Source: JBBROS01 sp963792675 (GTDB lineage Bacteria; Pseudomonadota; Alphaproteobacteria; Acetobacterales; Acetobacteraceae). Taken from it: a stretch of DNA of 64,000 nt. Positions 46,718-58,065 of this stretch are shown here, piece after piece. Within the stretch, counting starts at the first letter, position 1; each line of letters opens with the position of its first letter. Where the stretch lies: contig CAWBWT010000002.1 in NCBI GenBank assembly GCA_963792675.1, positions 62,001-126,000 of the forward strand, in the 5' to 3' direction. The notes beneath the pieces were generated by a model, which was given only the letters and a program-made list of their open reading frames with translations, did no database searches and had not been told where the DNA came from. A program made the translations under genes and the position numbers.

Positions 46718-47665
46718 CTAACCGAGTTGAGCCCGGGCCGCCGCGTATTCGTGCGTGAGGCGTTCCACCACGGCCGCGGCCGGTACGACCGCGCCGACCG
46801 CGCCGATCCCCTGGCCGGAGCCCCAGATGTCCTTCCACGCCTTCGGCTTGTCGCCGCCGAAATCCATCGCCGCGGGCGAGGATTGCGGCAGGTTGTCGGG
46901 GTCGAGCCCGGCGTTGACGAGGCTCGCGCGCAGGTAGTTCCCGTGCACCCCGGTGATCAGGTTGGTGTAGACGATGGAAGACGCGGACCCGTCCACGATC
47001 GCCTGCTTGTAGGCGTCCGGCGCATTGGCCTCCGCCGTGGCGATGAAGGCGGAGCCGACATAGGCGAGGTCGGCGCCCATGGCCTGCGCCGCCAGCACCG
47101 CGCGGCCGGTGGCGATGCTGCCGGACAGCGCGAGCGGTCCGTCGAACCAGGCGCGGATCTCCTGCACCAGCGCGAACGGCGACAAGGTCCCGGCATGGCC
47201 GCCGGCGCCGGCCGCCACCGCGATCAGCCCGTCGGCGCCCTTCTCGATCGCCTTGCGCGCGAACCGGTCGTCGATCACGTCGTGGAACACGACCCCGCCA
47301 GCGGCATGCACGGCGTCGTTCAGCTCCGGGCGGGCACCGAGCGAGGTGATGAACAGCGGCACCCGGTGATCGAGGCAGACCTGCAGGTCGTGCTCGAGCC
47401 GGGCGTTGCTGCGATGGACGATCTGGTTCACCGCGAACGGCGCCGCCGGCCGGTCGGGATGGTGCGCGTCCCAGTCGGCGAGCGCGTCCTGGATGCGGCG
47501 CAGCCAGACGCCGAGCTGCTCGGCCGGCCGGGCGTTCAGCGCCGGGAAGCTGCCGACCACCCCGGCGGTGCATTGGGCGATCACCAGCTCGGGGTTGGAG
47601 ATGATGAACAGCGGCGAACCGATCACCGGGATCCGCAGCCGCTGCAGGGAGGGAGGGAGCGCCAT
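46718..47665 (-). CDS. Nitronate monooxygenase / 2-nitropropane dioxygenase family flavoprotein
   Basis: A 315-residue FMN-dependent TIM-barrel enzyme. Family features are IPVIGSPLFIISNPELVIAQ at the N-terminus, GVVGSFPALNARP, GVVFHDVIDDRFARKAIEKG, then the FMN-binding GADGLIAVAAGAGGHAGTLS and LSGSIATGRAVLAAQAMGAD. Class members oxidise alkyl nitronates such as propionate 3-nitronate; several homologues act on other compounds, so the substrate is inferred. The gene lies 74 bases downstream of the esterase start on the same strand and is divergent from the second ABC importer. Confidence 0.9.
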   Translation of the reverse strand: MALPPSLQRLRIPVIGSPLFIISNPELVIAQCTAGVVGSFPALNARPAEQLGVWLRRIQDALADWDAHHPDRPAAPFAVNQIVHRSNARLEHDLQVCLDHRVPLFITSLGARPELNDAVHAAGGVVFHDVIDDRFARKAIEKGADGLIAVAAGAGGHAGTLSPFALVQEIRAWFDGPLALSGSIATGRAVLAAQAMGADLAYVGSAFIATAEANAPDAYKQAIVDGSASSIVYTNLITGVHGNYLRASLVNAGLDPDNLPQSSPAAMDFGGDKPKAWKDIWGSGQGIGAVGAVVPAAAVVERLTHEYAAARAQLG

Positions 47666-47706
47666 CGCCTGAGAGTGGCAGGCTGCCGCGGGACGTCAAC
47701 TTTGCT

Positions 47707-47748
47707 TCCAGCTCGGCGTGACGCGGCAGTGGTGCCTGCCGAGCTGGA
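47707..47748. promoter_or_regulatory. 11-bp inverted repeat in divergent promoter region
   Basis: TCCAGCTCGGC at 47707-47717 is repeated as its exact reverse complement at 47738-47748, with a 20-base loop. It lies in the 177-bp gap between the nitronate monooxygenase gene and the second importer, 95 bases ahead of the binding-protein ATG. It could be an operator for a dimeric regulator or an RNA hairpin. Confidence 0.45.
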
Positions 47749-47842
47749 GGCGGCCGCGCGAAGATACGTTGACGCCCAACCCGGCGCCATCGACACTTCG
47801 GCCAGAACAGGCCGGCAATGGCCAGACCGTCCGGAGGAAACA

Positions 47843-49060
47843 ATGAAGCCCTACGCCGTGGCCGCCTTGGCCGTGCTATCCGTCGCCTCGCCGGCTTGGT
47901 CGGACGAGACCGTGCGAATTGCCTACATCGACCCGCTGAGCGGCTCGCTTGCCGCCACCGGGCAGTTGGGTGAGCAGCATTTCCGCTTCGCCATCGACAG
48001 CGTCAACGCGCGCGAGGCCGCCGGCAAGGGCCGCCGCCTCGAGCTGGTGGCGATGGACAACGAGGTCAGTCCGGACAAGTCGCTCACCCTGCTGCGCAAG
48101 GCGATCGACGACGGCATCCACTACATGACGCAGGGCAACGGCTCGTCGGTCGCGTTCGCGCTGTCCGATGCGATCGCCAAGAACAACCGGCGCGCGCCGA
48201 ACCAGGCGGTGATGTATCTGAATTACGCCGCCGTGGACCCCGGCCTCACCAACGAGAAGTGCAACTGGTGGCATTTCCGGTTCGATGCGGACGTGGACAT
48301 GAAAATGCGGGCGCTGACCGACTACGTGGTCAGTCAGCCGCAAGTCAAGAAGGTCTATATCTTCAATCCCGACTACTCGTTCGGCCAGTCGGTCGAGAAA
48401 GCGGCGCAGGCGATGCTGGCCAATCGGCGCCCCGACTTGCAGGTGGTCGGCGCCGAGCGGGTGCCGCTGGGCAAGGTCAAGGACTTCACCCCCTACGTGC
48501 AGAAGATGCAGGCAGCCGGCGCCGACGCCGTCATCACCGGCAACTGGGGCGCCGACATGACGCTGCTGGCCAAGGCCGCCGCCGACAGCGGCTACAAGGG
48601 GGTGTTCTACACCTACTACCTCGGCAGCGCCGACGTGATCGCCGGCGTCGGCAAGGGCGGCCAGGACGACGCGCAGATCAGCTCGTGGCACGCCAATGTC
48701 GGCGCCAAGGACGTGGAGGCGATCGCCGCGGCGTTCGAGGCCAAGTATCCCACCCGTTACTATTATTGGAACATCAGCGAGCTGATCGAGATGTGGGCCG
48801 CCGCCATGAAGCAGGCCGACAGCAGCGACCCGGCCAAGGTGGGCGCCGCTTTGGCCGGCATGACCTGGACCGGTCCGATGGGCCCGGTGACGATGCGCGC
48901 CGACAACCACCAGCTGCTGCAGCCGATGTTCGTCTCCGTGCTGGAGCCCGGCATGCCGTTCACGTTCGAGGAGAACAAGCTGGGCTTCAAGACGGTGAGC
49001 CGGATCGAGGCCGAGGCGCAGCGGCTGCCGACCACCTGCAAGTTCGCGCCCCCGTCGTGA
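47843..49060 (+). CDS. HAAT-type ABC transporter substrate-binding protein (second system)
   Basis: A 405-residue periplasmic binding protein of the Peripla_BP_6 class. The Sec signal covers residues 1-20 (KPYAVAALAVLSVASPAWS). The mature region starts ETVRIAYIDPLSGSLAATGQ and includes VYIFNPDYSFGQSVEKAAQ and GADAVITGNWGADMTLLAKA. The ATG at 47843 has a near-perfect GGAGGAAACA leader. It heads an operon of SBP, LivH, LivM, LivG and LivF leading into CoA-dependent catabolic genes. That context suggests the ligand is an organic acid rather than a branched-chain amino acid, but this is inference. Confidence 0.9.
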   Translation: MKPYAVAALAVLSVASPAWSDETVRIAYIDPLSGSLAATGQLGEQHFRFAIDSVNAREAAGKGRRLELVAMDNEVSPDKSLTLLRKAIDDGIHYMTQGNGSSVAFALSDAIAKNNRRAPNQAVMYLNYAAVDPGLTNEKCNWWHFRFDADVDMKMRALTDYVVSQPQVKKVYIFNPDYSFGQSVEKAAQAMLANRRPDLQVVGAERVPLGKVKDFTPYVQKMQAAGADAVITGNWGADMTLLAKAAADSGYKGVFYTYYLGSADVIAGVGKGGQDDAQISSWHANVGAKDVEAIAAAFEAKYPTRYYYWNISELIEMWAAAMKQADSSDPAKVGAALAGMTWTGPMGPVTMRADNHQLLQPMFVSVLEPGMPFTFEENKLGFKTVSRIEAEAQRLPTTCKFAPPS

Positions 49061-49072
49061 GGGCATCGAGCC

Positions 49073-49100
49073 ACGTCATGGCCGGGCTCGACCCGGCCAT
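49073..49100. repeat. GTCATGGCCGGG-type intergenic palindrome (copy A)
   Basis: ATGGCCGGG-CTCGA-CCCGGCCAT is a perfect 9-bp inverted repeat between the binding-protein and LivH genes, preceded by CACGTC. It belongs to a palindrome family common in alphaproteobacterial intergenic DNA, with two longer relatives at 54965-55079 and 57938-58032. Confidence 0.8.
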
Positions 49101-49134
49101 CTCGGCCCGGCGCTGACCAGCGCGACGCGGGCGC

Positions 49135-50079
49135 ATGGACCAGCTCCTCCTCATCCTGCTGAACGGCGCCGTCTATGGCCTGCTGCTGTTCATGCTCAGC
49201 AGCGGGCTGACGCTGATCTACGGCATGATGGGCGTGCTCAACCTGGCCCATGCCAGCTTCTACATGCTCGGCGCGTTCCTGGCCTTCTCCATCAGCATCC
49301 GCATCGGCTTCTGGCCGGCGCTGGTCCTCGCCCCCCTGCTGGTCGGCGTGCTCGGCGCCGCGGTCGAGCGCTGGGGCCTGCGCGCCGTGCACCGGCACGG
49401 CCACGTCGCCGAGCTGCTGTTCACCTTCGGCCTGGCCTTCATCATCAACGAGATCGTGCCGCTCGTTTGGGGCCGGGTGCCGGTGCCGTACCGGGTGCCG
49501 GCCGCACTCGACGTGCCGTTGTTCCACATCGCCGGCAACGCCTACCCGGCTTACCGCCTGTTCATGATGGGCGTCGCCATCGCCATGTTCGTCGCCTTGT
49601 TCGCGACCTTGGCCCGCACCCGGCTCGGCCTCATCATCCGGGCGGCGCTGACCCATCCCGAGATGGTCGGCATGCTCGGACATGACGTGCCCCGGGTGTT
49701 CACGCTGGTGTTCGGCGCCGGCTGCGCCCTGGCCGGGCTCGCCGGCGTGATCGCCGGCAACGCCTATACCACCGAGCCCGGCATGGCGCGCGCCCTCGGC
49801 GCGATCGTGTTCGCGGTCGTGGTCATGGGCGGCCTGGGCAGCATCTGGGGCGCGCTGGTCGCGTCGCTGCTGATCGGCGTGGTGCAGACCGCCAGCATCG
49901 CGCTGGACCTCCCGCTCGGTGCGGCGCTCGCCCGGCTCGGGGTGGCGGTGCCGACCGACCGGCTGGTTGATTTGTGGAACATCAGCATCGGCCGGGTGGC
50001 GCCGGTGGTGCCTTACGCGCTGCTGATCCTGGTGCTCGCGGTGCGCCCGCGCGGGCTGATGGGCCGTCGCAGTGCGTGA
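49135..50079 (+). CDS. livH: HAAT-type ABC transporter permease, LivH type (second system)
   Basis: Inner-membrane permease of 314 residues with about eight helices. Signature LLLFMLSSGLTLIYGMMGVL is followed by NLAHASFYMLGAF, typical of LivH-family permeases. RVPVPYRVPAALDVP marks a periplasmic loop, and RLGLIIRAALTHPEMVGMLG the cytosolic ATPase-contact loop. The ATG at 49135 is the only reasonable start. The end overlaps or abuts the LivM gene depending on the LivM start chosen. Confidence 0.92.
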   Translation: MDQLLLILLNGAVYGLLLFMLSSGLTLIYGMMGVLNLAHASFYMLGAFLAFSISIRIGFWPALVLAPLLVGVLGAAVERWGLRAVHRHGHVAELLFTFGLAFIINEIVPLVWGRVPVPYRVPAALDVPLFHIAGNAYPAYRLFMMGVAIAMFVALFATLARTRLGLIIRAALTHPEMVGMLGHDVPRVFTLVFGAGCALAGLAGVIAGNAYTTEPGMARALGAIVFAVVVMGGLGSIWGALVASLLIGVVQTASIALDLPLGAALARLGVAVPTDRLVDLWNISIGRVAPVVPYALLILVLAVRPRGLMGRRSA

Positions 50080-50089
50080 TGCGCAGCCC

Positions 50090-51367
50090 ATGAGCCAGGC
50101 GGCGCTGCTGCCGCGCGCCGTGGCCGTGCCGGCTTGGCAGCTGGCGATCCCCTGGGTCGCAGCGGCGCTGCTGGCCGCCGTGGCGCCATCGCTGCTGCCG
50201 GGCGGCTTCGCCTTGTCGCTGCTGTGCCGGATCGCCATCGCGGTGGTGTTCGCGCTGTCGTTCAACATGCTGCTCGGCCAAGGCGGGATGCTCGACTTCG
50301 GCCATGCGGTGTTCCTCGGCTTCGGCGGCTTCCTCGCGCTGCACGTCATGCGGCTGAGCGATGCCGGCTGGTGGATCCCGACACCCGCTTTGCCGCTGGT
50401 CGGCGCCGCGGGCGGCCTGGTCGCCGCATTGCTCGCCGGCTGGGTCGCCACCCGCCGCGCCGGGACGGCGTTCGCCATGATCACCCTCGGCGTCGCCGAA
50501 CTCGCGGTCGCGCTGGTGCTGCTGTTTCCCGGCACGTTCGGCGGCGAGGAAGGGTTGTCGGGCGACCGGTCCGGCGGCCCGGCGCTGTTGGGCTTCGACT
50601 TCGGGCCGCAGCTGCAGGCCTATGCGGTGATTGCCGCCTGGGCCTGGGCGGCGGCCTTGCTGATGTGGCTCTACACCCGCACCCCGCTCGGCCGCCTGGC
50701 CAACGCGGTGCGCGACAACCCCGAACGCGTTTCCTTCCTCGGCTACGACCCGGCCCGCATCCGCCTGCTGGTGTTCGCCTTATCGGGCGTGTTCGCCGGC
50801 CTCGCCGGCGGCCTGGTCGCGATCAACGACGAGATCGCCACCTCGGCCAACATGAGCGCGGACGCATCGAGTGCCGTGCTGCTGATGACGTTCATCGGCG
50901 GCCTCGGCAGTTTCTGGGGCCCGGTGCTCGGCGCCGTGCTGATCACCCTGCTGTCGGTCGCGCTCAGCACGGTGACGGACGCATGGCAGCTTTATTCCGG
51001 CTTGCTGTTCGTTGCCATGGTGATCTGGGCGCCGGGCGGCATCGCCGGCATCCTGACCGCACATGCTCCGATCCTGCGGCACGGCCGGCTCGGCCCGCTG
51101 CTGCCGTCCTACGCCGCCACCCTGCCCGGCCTGCTGCTGGCGCTGGCCGGCGTGGTCGGGCTGTCCGAGTTGGCGTTCCGGCTGCAGGCGGTACGGAACG
51201 GCGGGACGCCGCGGCCGCTGCTCGGCTTCGCCGCCGACCCGCTCGCGGCCTGGCCCTGGCTGATCGCCGCGGCGTTGCTCGCCGGCGGCGCGCTGCTGCT
51301 GCGCCGGACCGGGCCGGGCGCCCGGGCCGCGTGGCAGGCGGCGGCCCAAGGCGTGCAGCCGTCGTGA
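50090..51367 (+). CDS. livM: HAAT-type ABC transporter permease, LivM type (second system)
   Basis: Permease of about 425 residues, longer than usual LivM (about 330) because of two extra hydrophobic helices at the C-terminus (LLPSYAATLPGLLLALAGVV and PWLIAAALLAGGALLL). Core signature ALSFNMLLGQGGMLDFGHAV, then TRRAGTAFAMITLGVAELAV, and the ATPase-contact loop LANAVRDNPERVSFLGYDPA. The ATG at 50090 is used; a GTG at 50072, overlapping the LivH stop, would add six residues. The gene ends in a GTGA overlap with LivG. Confidence 0.88.
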   Translation: MSQAALLPRAVAVPAWQLAIPWVAAALLAAVAPSLLPGGFALSLLCRIAIAVVFALSFNMLLGQGGMLDFGHAVFLGFGGFLALHVMRLSDAGWWIPTPALPLVGAAGGLVAALLAGWVATRRAGTAFAMITLGVAELAVALVLLFPGTFGGEEGLSGDRSGGPALLGFDFGPQLQAYAVIAAWAWAAALLMWLYTRTPLGRLANAVRDNPERVSFLGYDPARIRLLVFALSGVFAGLAGGLVAINDEIATSANMSADASSAVLLMTFIGGLGSFWGPVLGAVLITLLSVALSTVTDAWQLYSGLLFVAMVIWAPGGIAGILTAHAPILRHGRLGPLLPSYAATLPGLLLALAGVVGLSELAFRLQAVRNGGTPRPLLGFAADPLAAWPWLIAAALLAGGALLLRRTGPGARAAWQAAAQGVQPS

Positions 51368-52126
51368 CCGCCCCCTCCCTCACCGTCAGCGGGTTGCAGA
51401 AAGCGTTCGGCCCCACCCGCATCATCCAGGGCGTGGACTTCGCGATCCGGCCCGGCGAGCGCCATGCGGTGATCGGACCGAACGGCGCCGGCAAAAGCAC
51501 GCTGTTCCACCTCGTCAGCGGCCGGCTGCAGCCGGATGCCGGCCGGGTGCTGCTGGGCGAGCACGACATCACCGGACTGCCGCCCGGCCGCATCTTCAAC
51601 CTCGGGCTGGCGCGCAGCTTCCAGGTCACCAGCCTGTTCCCGCGCTTGTCGGTGTTCGAGAACCTGCGCTGCGGCGCGATGCGCAGCCATGGCTGCGGCC
51701 ACGCCTTCTGGCGCCGGCTCGAGGGCTACGCCCCGCTGCGCCGCCGCACCGAGCAGATGCTGGAGCTGATCGGCCTCGAACGCCGCCGCGACGTTCTGGC
51801 CGGCAGCCTCGCCTATGCCGAGCAGCGCGCGCTCGAAATCGGCGTCACGGTGGCCGCCGGCGCCACCGCCATCCTGCTCGACGAACCGACCGCCGGCATG
51901 AGCCGCGCCGAGACCGAACGCGCGGTGACGCTGATCCGCCGGGTCAGCGAGGGCCGCACCCTGGTGATGATCGAGCACGACCTGGGCGTGGTGTTCGAGC
52001 TGGCCGACCGCATCTCGGTGCTTGCGGAAGGGCGGGTGATCGCCACCGGATTGCCGGCCGAGGTGCGGGCGAACCGGGCGGTGCAGACGGCCTATCTCGG
52101 CGCCGCCGCGGCCGCGGCGCCGGCCG

Positions 52127-52843
<717 letters not shown>

Positions 52844-52861
52844 ATGGGAGAACGCAGCAGC

Positions 52862-54940
52862 ATGACCGACCCGGTGACCCTGACCCAGCACGGCGACATC
52901 GCCGTGATCGCCATGGACAACCCGCCGGTCAACGCGCTCGGCTTCGCGCTGCGGGACGGCATCATGCGAGGCGCTGCAGGCGGTGCCGCCGGACGCGAAG
53001 GCGGTGGTGCTGCACGGCACCGCCCGCGCGTTCAGCGGCGGCGCCGACATCACCGAGTTCGGCAAGCCCGGCCGCGAACCGAATCTCCGCCAGGTGATCG
53101 CCGCCATCGAGGAGATGCCCATGCCGGTGGTCGCTGCCATCCAGGGCGTGGCGCTCGGCGGCGGGCTCGAGCTGGCGCTGGGCTGCCACGCCCGGGTCGC
53201 CTGGGCCGGCGCCCGGCTCGGCCTGCCGGAGGTCAAGCTCGGCCTGCTGCCGGGCGGCGGCGGCACCCAGCGGCTGCCGCGCATCGCCGGCGTGGAAAAG
53301 GCGCTGCAGATGATCGTGACGCGGCACCCCGGTCGGCGCCGAGGAGGCGGCCCGCATGGGCCTGGTCGACGCGCTGCTGGACGGCAGCTATCCCGGCGCT
53401 GCCGTCGAGTGGGCGGCGAGGCGACGTGCCGCGTAGCCGGGTGCGGGACCGGGAGGACACGCTGCAGCCGGCGCAAGGACGACCCGGGCCTGATCGACCG
53501 TGTGGCGGCACCGCTGCTGAAGGCGTCGGGCGGCCGAAGCGCCGCGCCTGTGCGTCGAGGCGGTGCGCGGCGCCGTGACGATGCCGTTCGACGAGGGGCG
53601 CCGCCAACGAGCGCCGCGCTGTTCGAGCAGCTCGTCGCCGGCGACGAGAGCCGCGCCCAGCGCCATGCCTTCTTTGCCGAGCGGGAGGCGCAGAAGGCGC
53701 AGGCTGCCGGCCGGCACCACAGCCGCGCCCGGTGACCCGTGCGGCGGTGATCGGCGCCGGGACCATGGGCGGCGGCATCGCCATGTGCTTCGCCAATGCC
53801 GGCATCCCAGTCACGGTGATCGAGACGGAGCAGGCGGCGCTGGACCGCGGCATGGCCCGCATCAAGGAGCTCTACGCCGGCAGCGCCAAGCGCGGCAGCA
53901 TCACCGCGGCGCAAGCCGAGGAGCGGCGGCGGCCGCATCAGCGGCCAGGTGGGGCTCGACCGACCTGCACGACGCCGACATCGTCGTCGAGGCGGTGTTC
54001 GAGGAGATGGGCGTCAAGCAGGAGGTGTTCCGCAAGCTCGACGCGCTGGCCAAGCCCGGCGCGGTGCTCGCGACCAACACCAGCTACCTCGACATCGACC
54101 AGATCGCATCCGCGACCTCCCGGCCGGGCGACGTGCTCGGCATGCACTTCTTCAGCCCGGCCAACGTCATGAAGCTGCTGGAGATCGTGCGCGGGCGGGA
54201 CAGCAACCCCGAGGTCATCGCCACCGCGTCCGCCATCGGCAAGAAGCTGGCGAAGGTCGGCATCGTCGTCGGCAACTGCTTCGGCTTCGTCGGCAACCGC
54301 ATGCTGGCCCGGCGCACCGAGGCGGCGGAGCGCCTGCTGCTGGATGGCGCCAGCCCGTCCGAGGTGGACGGCGCGCTGCAGACATTCGGCTTCCGGATGG
54401 GGCCGTTCGCGATGGCCGACCTGGCCGGGCTCGATATCGGCATGCGCATCCGCAAGGCATTCGGCAAGCGGGCGCCGGTCGCCGACGCGCTGTGCGAGGC
54501 CGGGCGCTACGGCCAGAAGACCGGCAGCGGCTACTATGTCTATGACGGGCCGCAACGGCGACGCCCGATCCGGCCGTGGACGCCATCATCGCGGCGGAAG
54601 CGGAGAAGCTGGGCATCGCCCGCCGCCCGGTCTCGGAGCAGGAGATCATCGAGCGGCTGGTCTATCCGATGATCAACGAGGGCGCCCGAATCCTGGAGGA
54701 AGGCATCGCCGAGCGGCCCGGTGACATCGATGCGATCTGGCTGCATGGTTACAACTGGCCGGCCTGGCGCGGCGGCCCGATGTTCTACGCCGACCTGGTC
54801 GGCTTACGCCGCATCCGCGACCGCCTGGCCGACTTCGCCGCCGCAACCGGCGACCCCTCGCTGCAGCCGGCGCCGCTGCTGAGCCGCCTCGCCGAGGAGG
54901 GCGCGGGTTCGCCGATGCCGGGGCGAAGCACGCCGCGTGA
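52862..54940 (+). pseudogene. FadB/PimF-like fused enoyl-CoA hydratase / 3-hydroxyacyl-CoA dehydrogenase, many frameshifts
   Basis: Read across frames, the region encodes one bifunctional beta-oxidation protein of about 690 residues. The enoyl-CoA hydratase half has VIAMDNPPVNALGFALRDGI, AFSGGADITEFGKPGREPN and GVALGGGLELALGCHARVAW. The dehydrogenase half has RAAVIGAGTMGGGIAMCFAN, ADIVVEAVFEEMGVKQEVF, GMHFFSPANVMKLLEIVRG and a C-terminal domain to about 54940. Shifts occur near 52968, 53323, 53420, 53473, 53540, 53600, 53725, 53938, 54550 and possibly 54908; the first five are each net +1. The protein signal stays strong between breaks, so sequencing error is likely. The ATG at 52862 follows GGGAGAACGC. 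Order and family match pimF. Confidence 0.8.
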
Positions 54941-54964
54941 GCTACGCCCCTCACCCCCCTCGGC

Positions 54965-55079
54965 GTCATGGTCGGGCTCGACCCGACCATCCACGCGGTC
55001 CGTTTCGCAAGACCGGCGGCGTTTGCGCATGGCGGCTTGGCTGGGCCGCATGGATGGTCGGATCAAGTCCGACCATGAC
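54965..55079. repeat. Paired GTCATGGTCGGG-type palindrome element (copy B)
   Basis: It begins GTCATGGTCGG and ends with the complement CCGACCATGAC, 115 bases apart. Each end is itself palindromic (ATGGTCGGG-CTCGA-CCCGACCAT at the left, ATGGTCGGA-TCAAG-TCCGACCAT at the right). It lies between two catabolic genes and is related to copies A and C. Confidence 0.8.
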
Positions 55080-55100
55080 GGTCGTGATGGGAGTCGGCCG

Positions 55101-56738
55101 ATGATCCCGGCTGCCTCCCGCCCGTTCCCCTGGGAAGCGCTCTACCCGCCCGGCCTGTCCTGGGACGCGGCGCTGACGGTCACCACTCTGCCCGCCATGC
55201 TGGACAACGCCGTCGCGCGCTACGCCGACCGCCCGGCGATCACCTTCCGCCAGCGCACCCTGAGCTTCGCCGAGCTCGGCGACCGCGTGGACCGCCTTTC
55301 GCGTGGCCTCCACGCCGCGGGCGTGCGGCCCGGCGACGCCGTCGCGCTGCTGCTGCCCAACACGCCGGCCCATCCGATCGCGTTCTTCGCGACGCTGCGG
55401 CTCGGCGCCCGCGTGGTGCACCTCACCCCGCTCGATCCGGCGCGCGCCGTGCTGCGCAAGCTGGAGGACAGCGGCGCGCGGACGCTGATCACCACCAACC
55501 TTGGCGGCGTGCTGCCGCAGGCGGTCGCGGTGCAGCCGCACCTGGACCGGCTGATCGTCGCCGACGACGCCGATTGGGGGCCGGGCAGCGACGGGGTGCC
55601 GCTGCCGCCCGGCGCGCTGCCGATGGCGAGCCTCGACGGGCCGGCCTTCGAGCGGCCGGCGTTCGGGCCGGACGACGTCGCGCTGCTGCAATACACCGGC
55701 GGCACCACCGGGCAGCCGCGGGCCGCGCAGCTGACCCACGGCAACCTGACCGCGACGGTGGCGATCTACGAGGCCTGGAACAATGGCTTCGGCCGGCACT
55801 TCCAGCCGCACGACCGCATGCTGTGCGTGCTGCCGCTGTTCCACATCTACGCGCTGACCGCCGTGCATGCTGCGCGGCATCGCCAACGGGGTCGAGCTGG
55901 TGCTGCACCCGCGCTTCCAGCTCGACGCCGTGCTGGACGCGATCGAGACCGGACGCTGCACCCACTTCGCGGGCGTGCCGACGATGTGGATCGCGCTCGT
56001 CAACGCGCCCGGCATCGAGCGGCGCGACCTCAGCAGCATGCGCGTCGTCAGCTCCGGCGGCGCCGCGCTGCCGCACGAGGTCGGCGAGCGGTTCTTCAAG
56101 CTGACCGGGCAGCGGCTTGGCGGTGGCTGGGGCATGACGGAGACCTCGCCCGCCGGCACCAACCTGCTGACCGACCGCGCGGCCATTCCCGGTGAGATCG
56201 GCGTGCCGCTGCCGGGCGTCGAGATGGATGTCGTGTCGCTCGACGATCCCGCCCGCGTGCTGCCGCCCGGCGAGGTCGGCGAGGTGCGGATCCGTGGCCC
56301 CAATGTCACCCCCGGCTATTGGAACCGTCCGGAGGAGAACGCGCGCGCCTTCGTCGATAGCTGGTTCCTGACCGGCGACGTGGGGCGGATGGAGCCGGAC
56401 GGCCGCTTCGTGCTGGTGGACCGCAAGAAGGACATGATCATCAGCGGCGGCTTCAACGTCTACCCGCGCGCCATCGAGGACGCCATCCACGAGCACCCGG
56501 ACGTGCAGGAAGCGGCGGTGATCGGCGTGCCGGACCCTTATCGCGGCCAGGCGGCCAAGGCGTTCGTGGTGATGCGCGACGGCGCCGAGCCGCTGAGCCT
56601 GGAGACGTTGCGGGCGTTCCTCGCCGAGCGTCTCGGCCGCCACGAATTGCCGGCCGCACTTGAGGTCCGGGACAGCCTGCCGCATACGCCGGTCGGGAAA
56701 TTGGCCAAGCGCGAGCTGGTGGCCGAGGGAGGAGCGCC

Positions 56739-56742
<4 letters not shown>
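55101..56742 (+). pseudogene. AMP-dependent acid-CoA ligase (PimA-like), one frameshift
   Basis: Frame-corrected length is about 547 residues. N-terminal part: PFPWEALYPPGLSWDAALTV, typical of long-chain or dicarboxylic acid-CoA ligases, then the P-loop LLQYTGGTTGQPRAAQLTHG and VLPLFHIYALTAV. At about 55866 a net +1 insertion (extra C in GTGCATG) moves the frame. The rest continues with LRGIANGVELVLHPRFQLDA, GGGWGMTETSPAGTNL, TGDVGRMEPDGRFVLVDRKK and the C-terminal lysine in LPHTPVGKLAKREL. The ATG at 55101 follows GGGAG. It ends in an ATGA overlap with the thiolase gene. It would activate the imported acid for beta-oxidation. Confidence 0.85.
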
Positions 56743-57921
<1,179 letters not shown>

Positions 57922-57937
57922 ACGCAAGGTATCAACC

Positions 57938-58032
57938 ACGTCATCCCCGGGCTTGACCCGGGGATCTCCCGCCTGCGGACACTCCGTGTTCCCGCCGGGA
58001 CGAGATGGCCGGGTCGAGCCCGGCTATGACGT
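57938..58032. repeat. Paired ACGTCATCCCCGGG-type palindrome element (copy C)
   Basis: It starts ACGTCATCCCCGGG and ends CGGCTATGACGT, 95 bases apart, with each side carrying its own inner palindrome (CATCCCCGGG...CCCGGGGATC at left, GATGGCCGGG...CCCGGCTATG at right). It lies between thiolase and acyl-CoA dehydrogenase and belongs with copies A and B. Confidence 0.8.
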
Positions 58033-58065
58033 CGAAACGGTTCAATAAACAGGCGGGAGACGACC

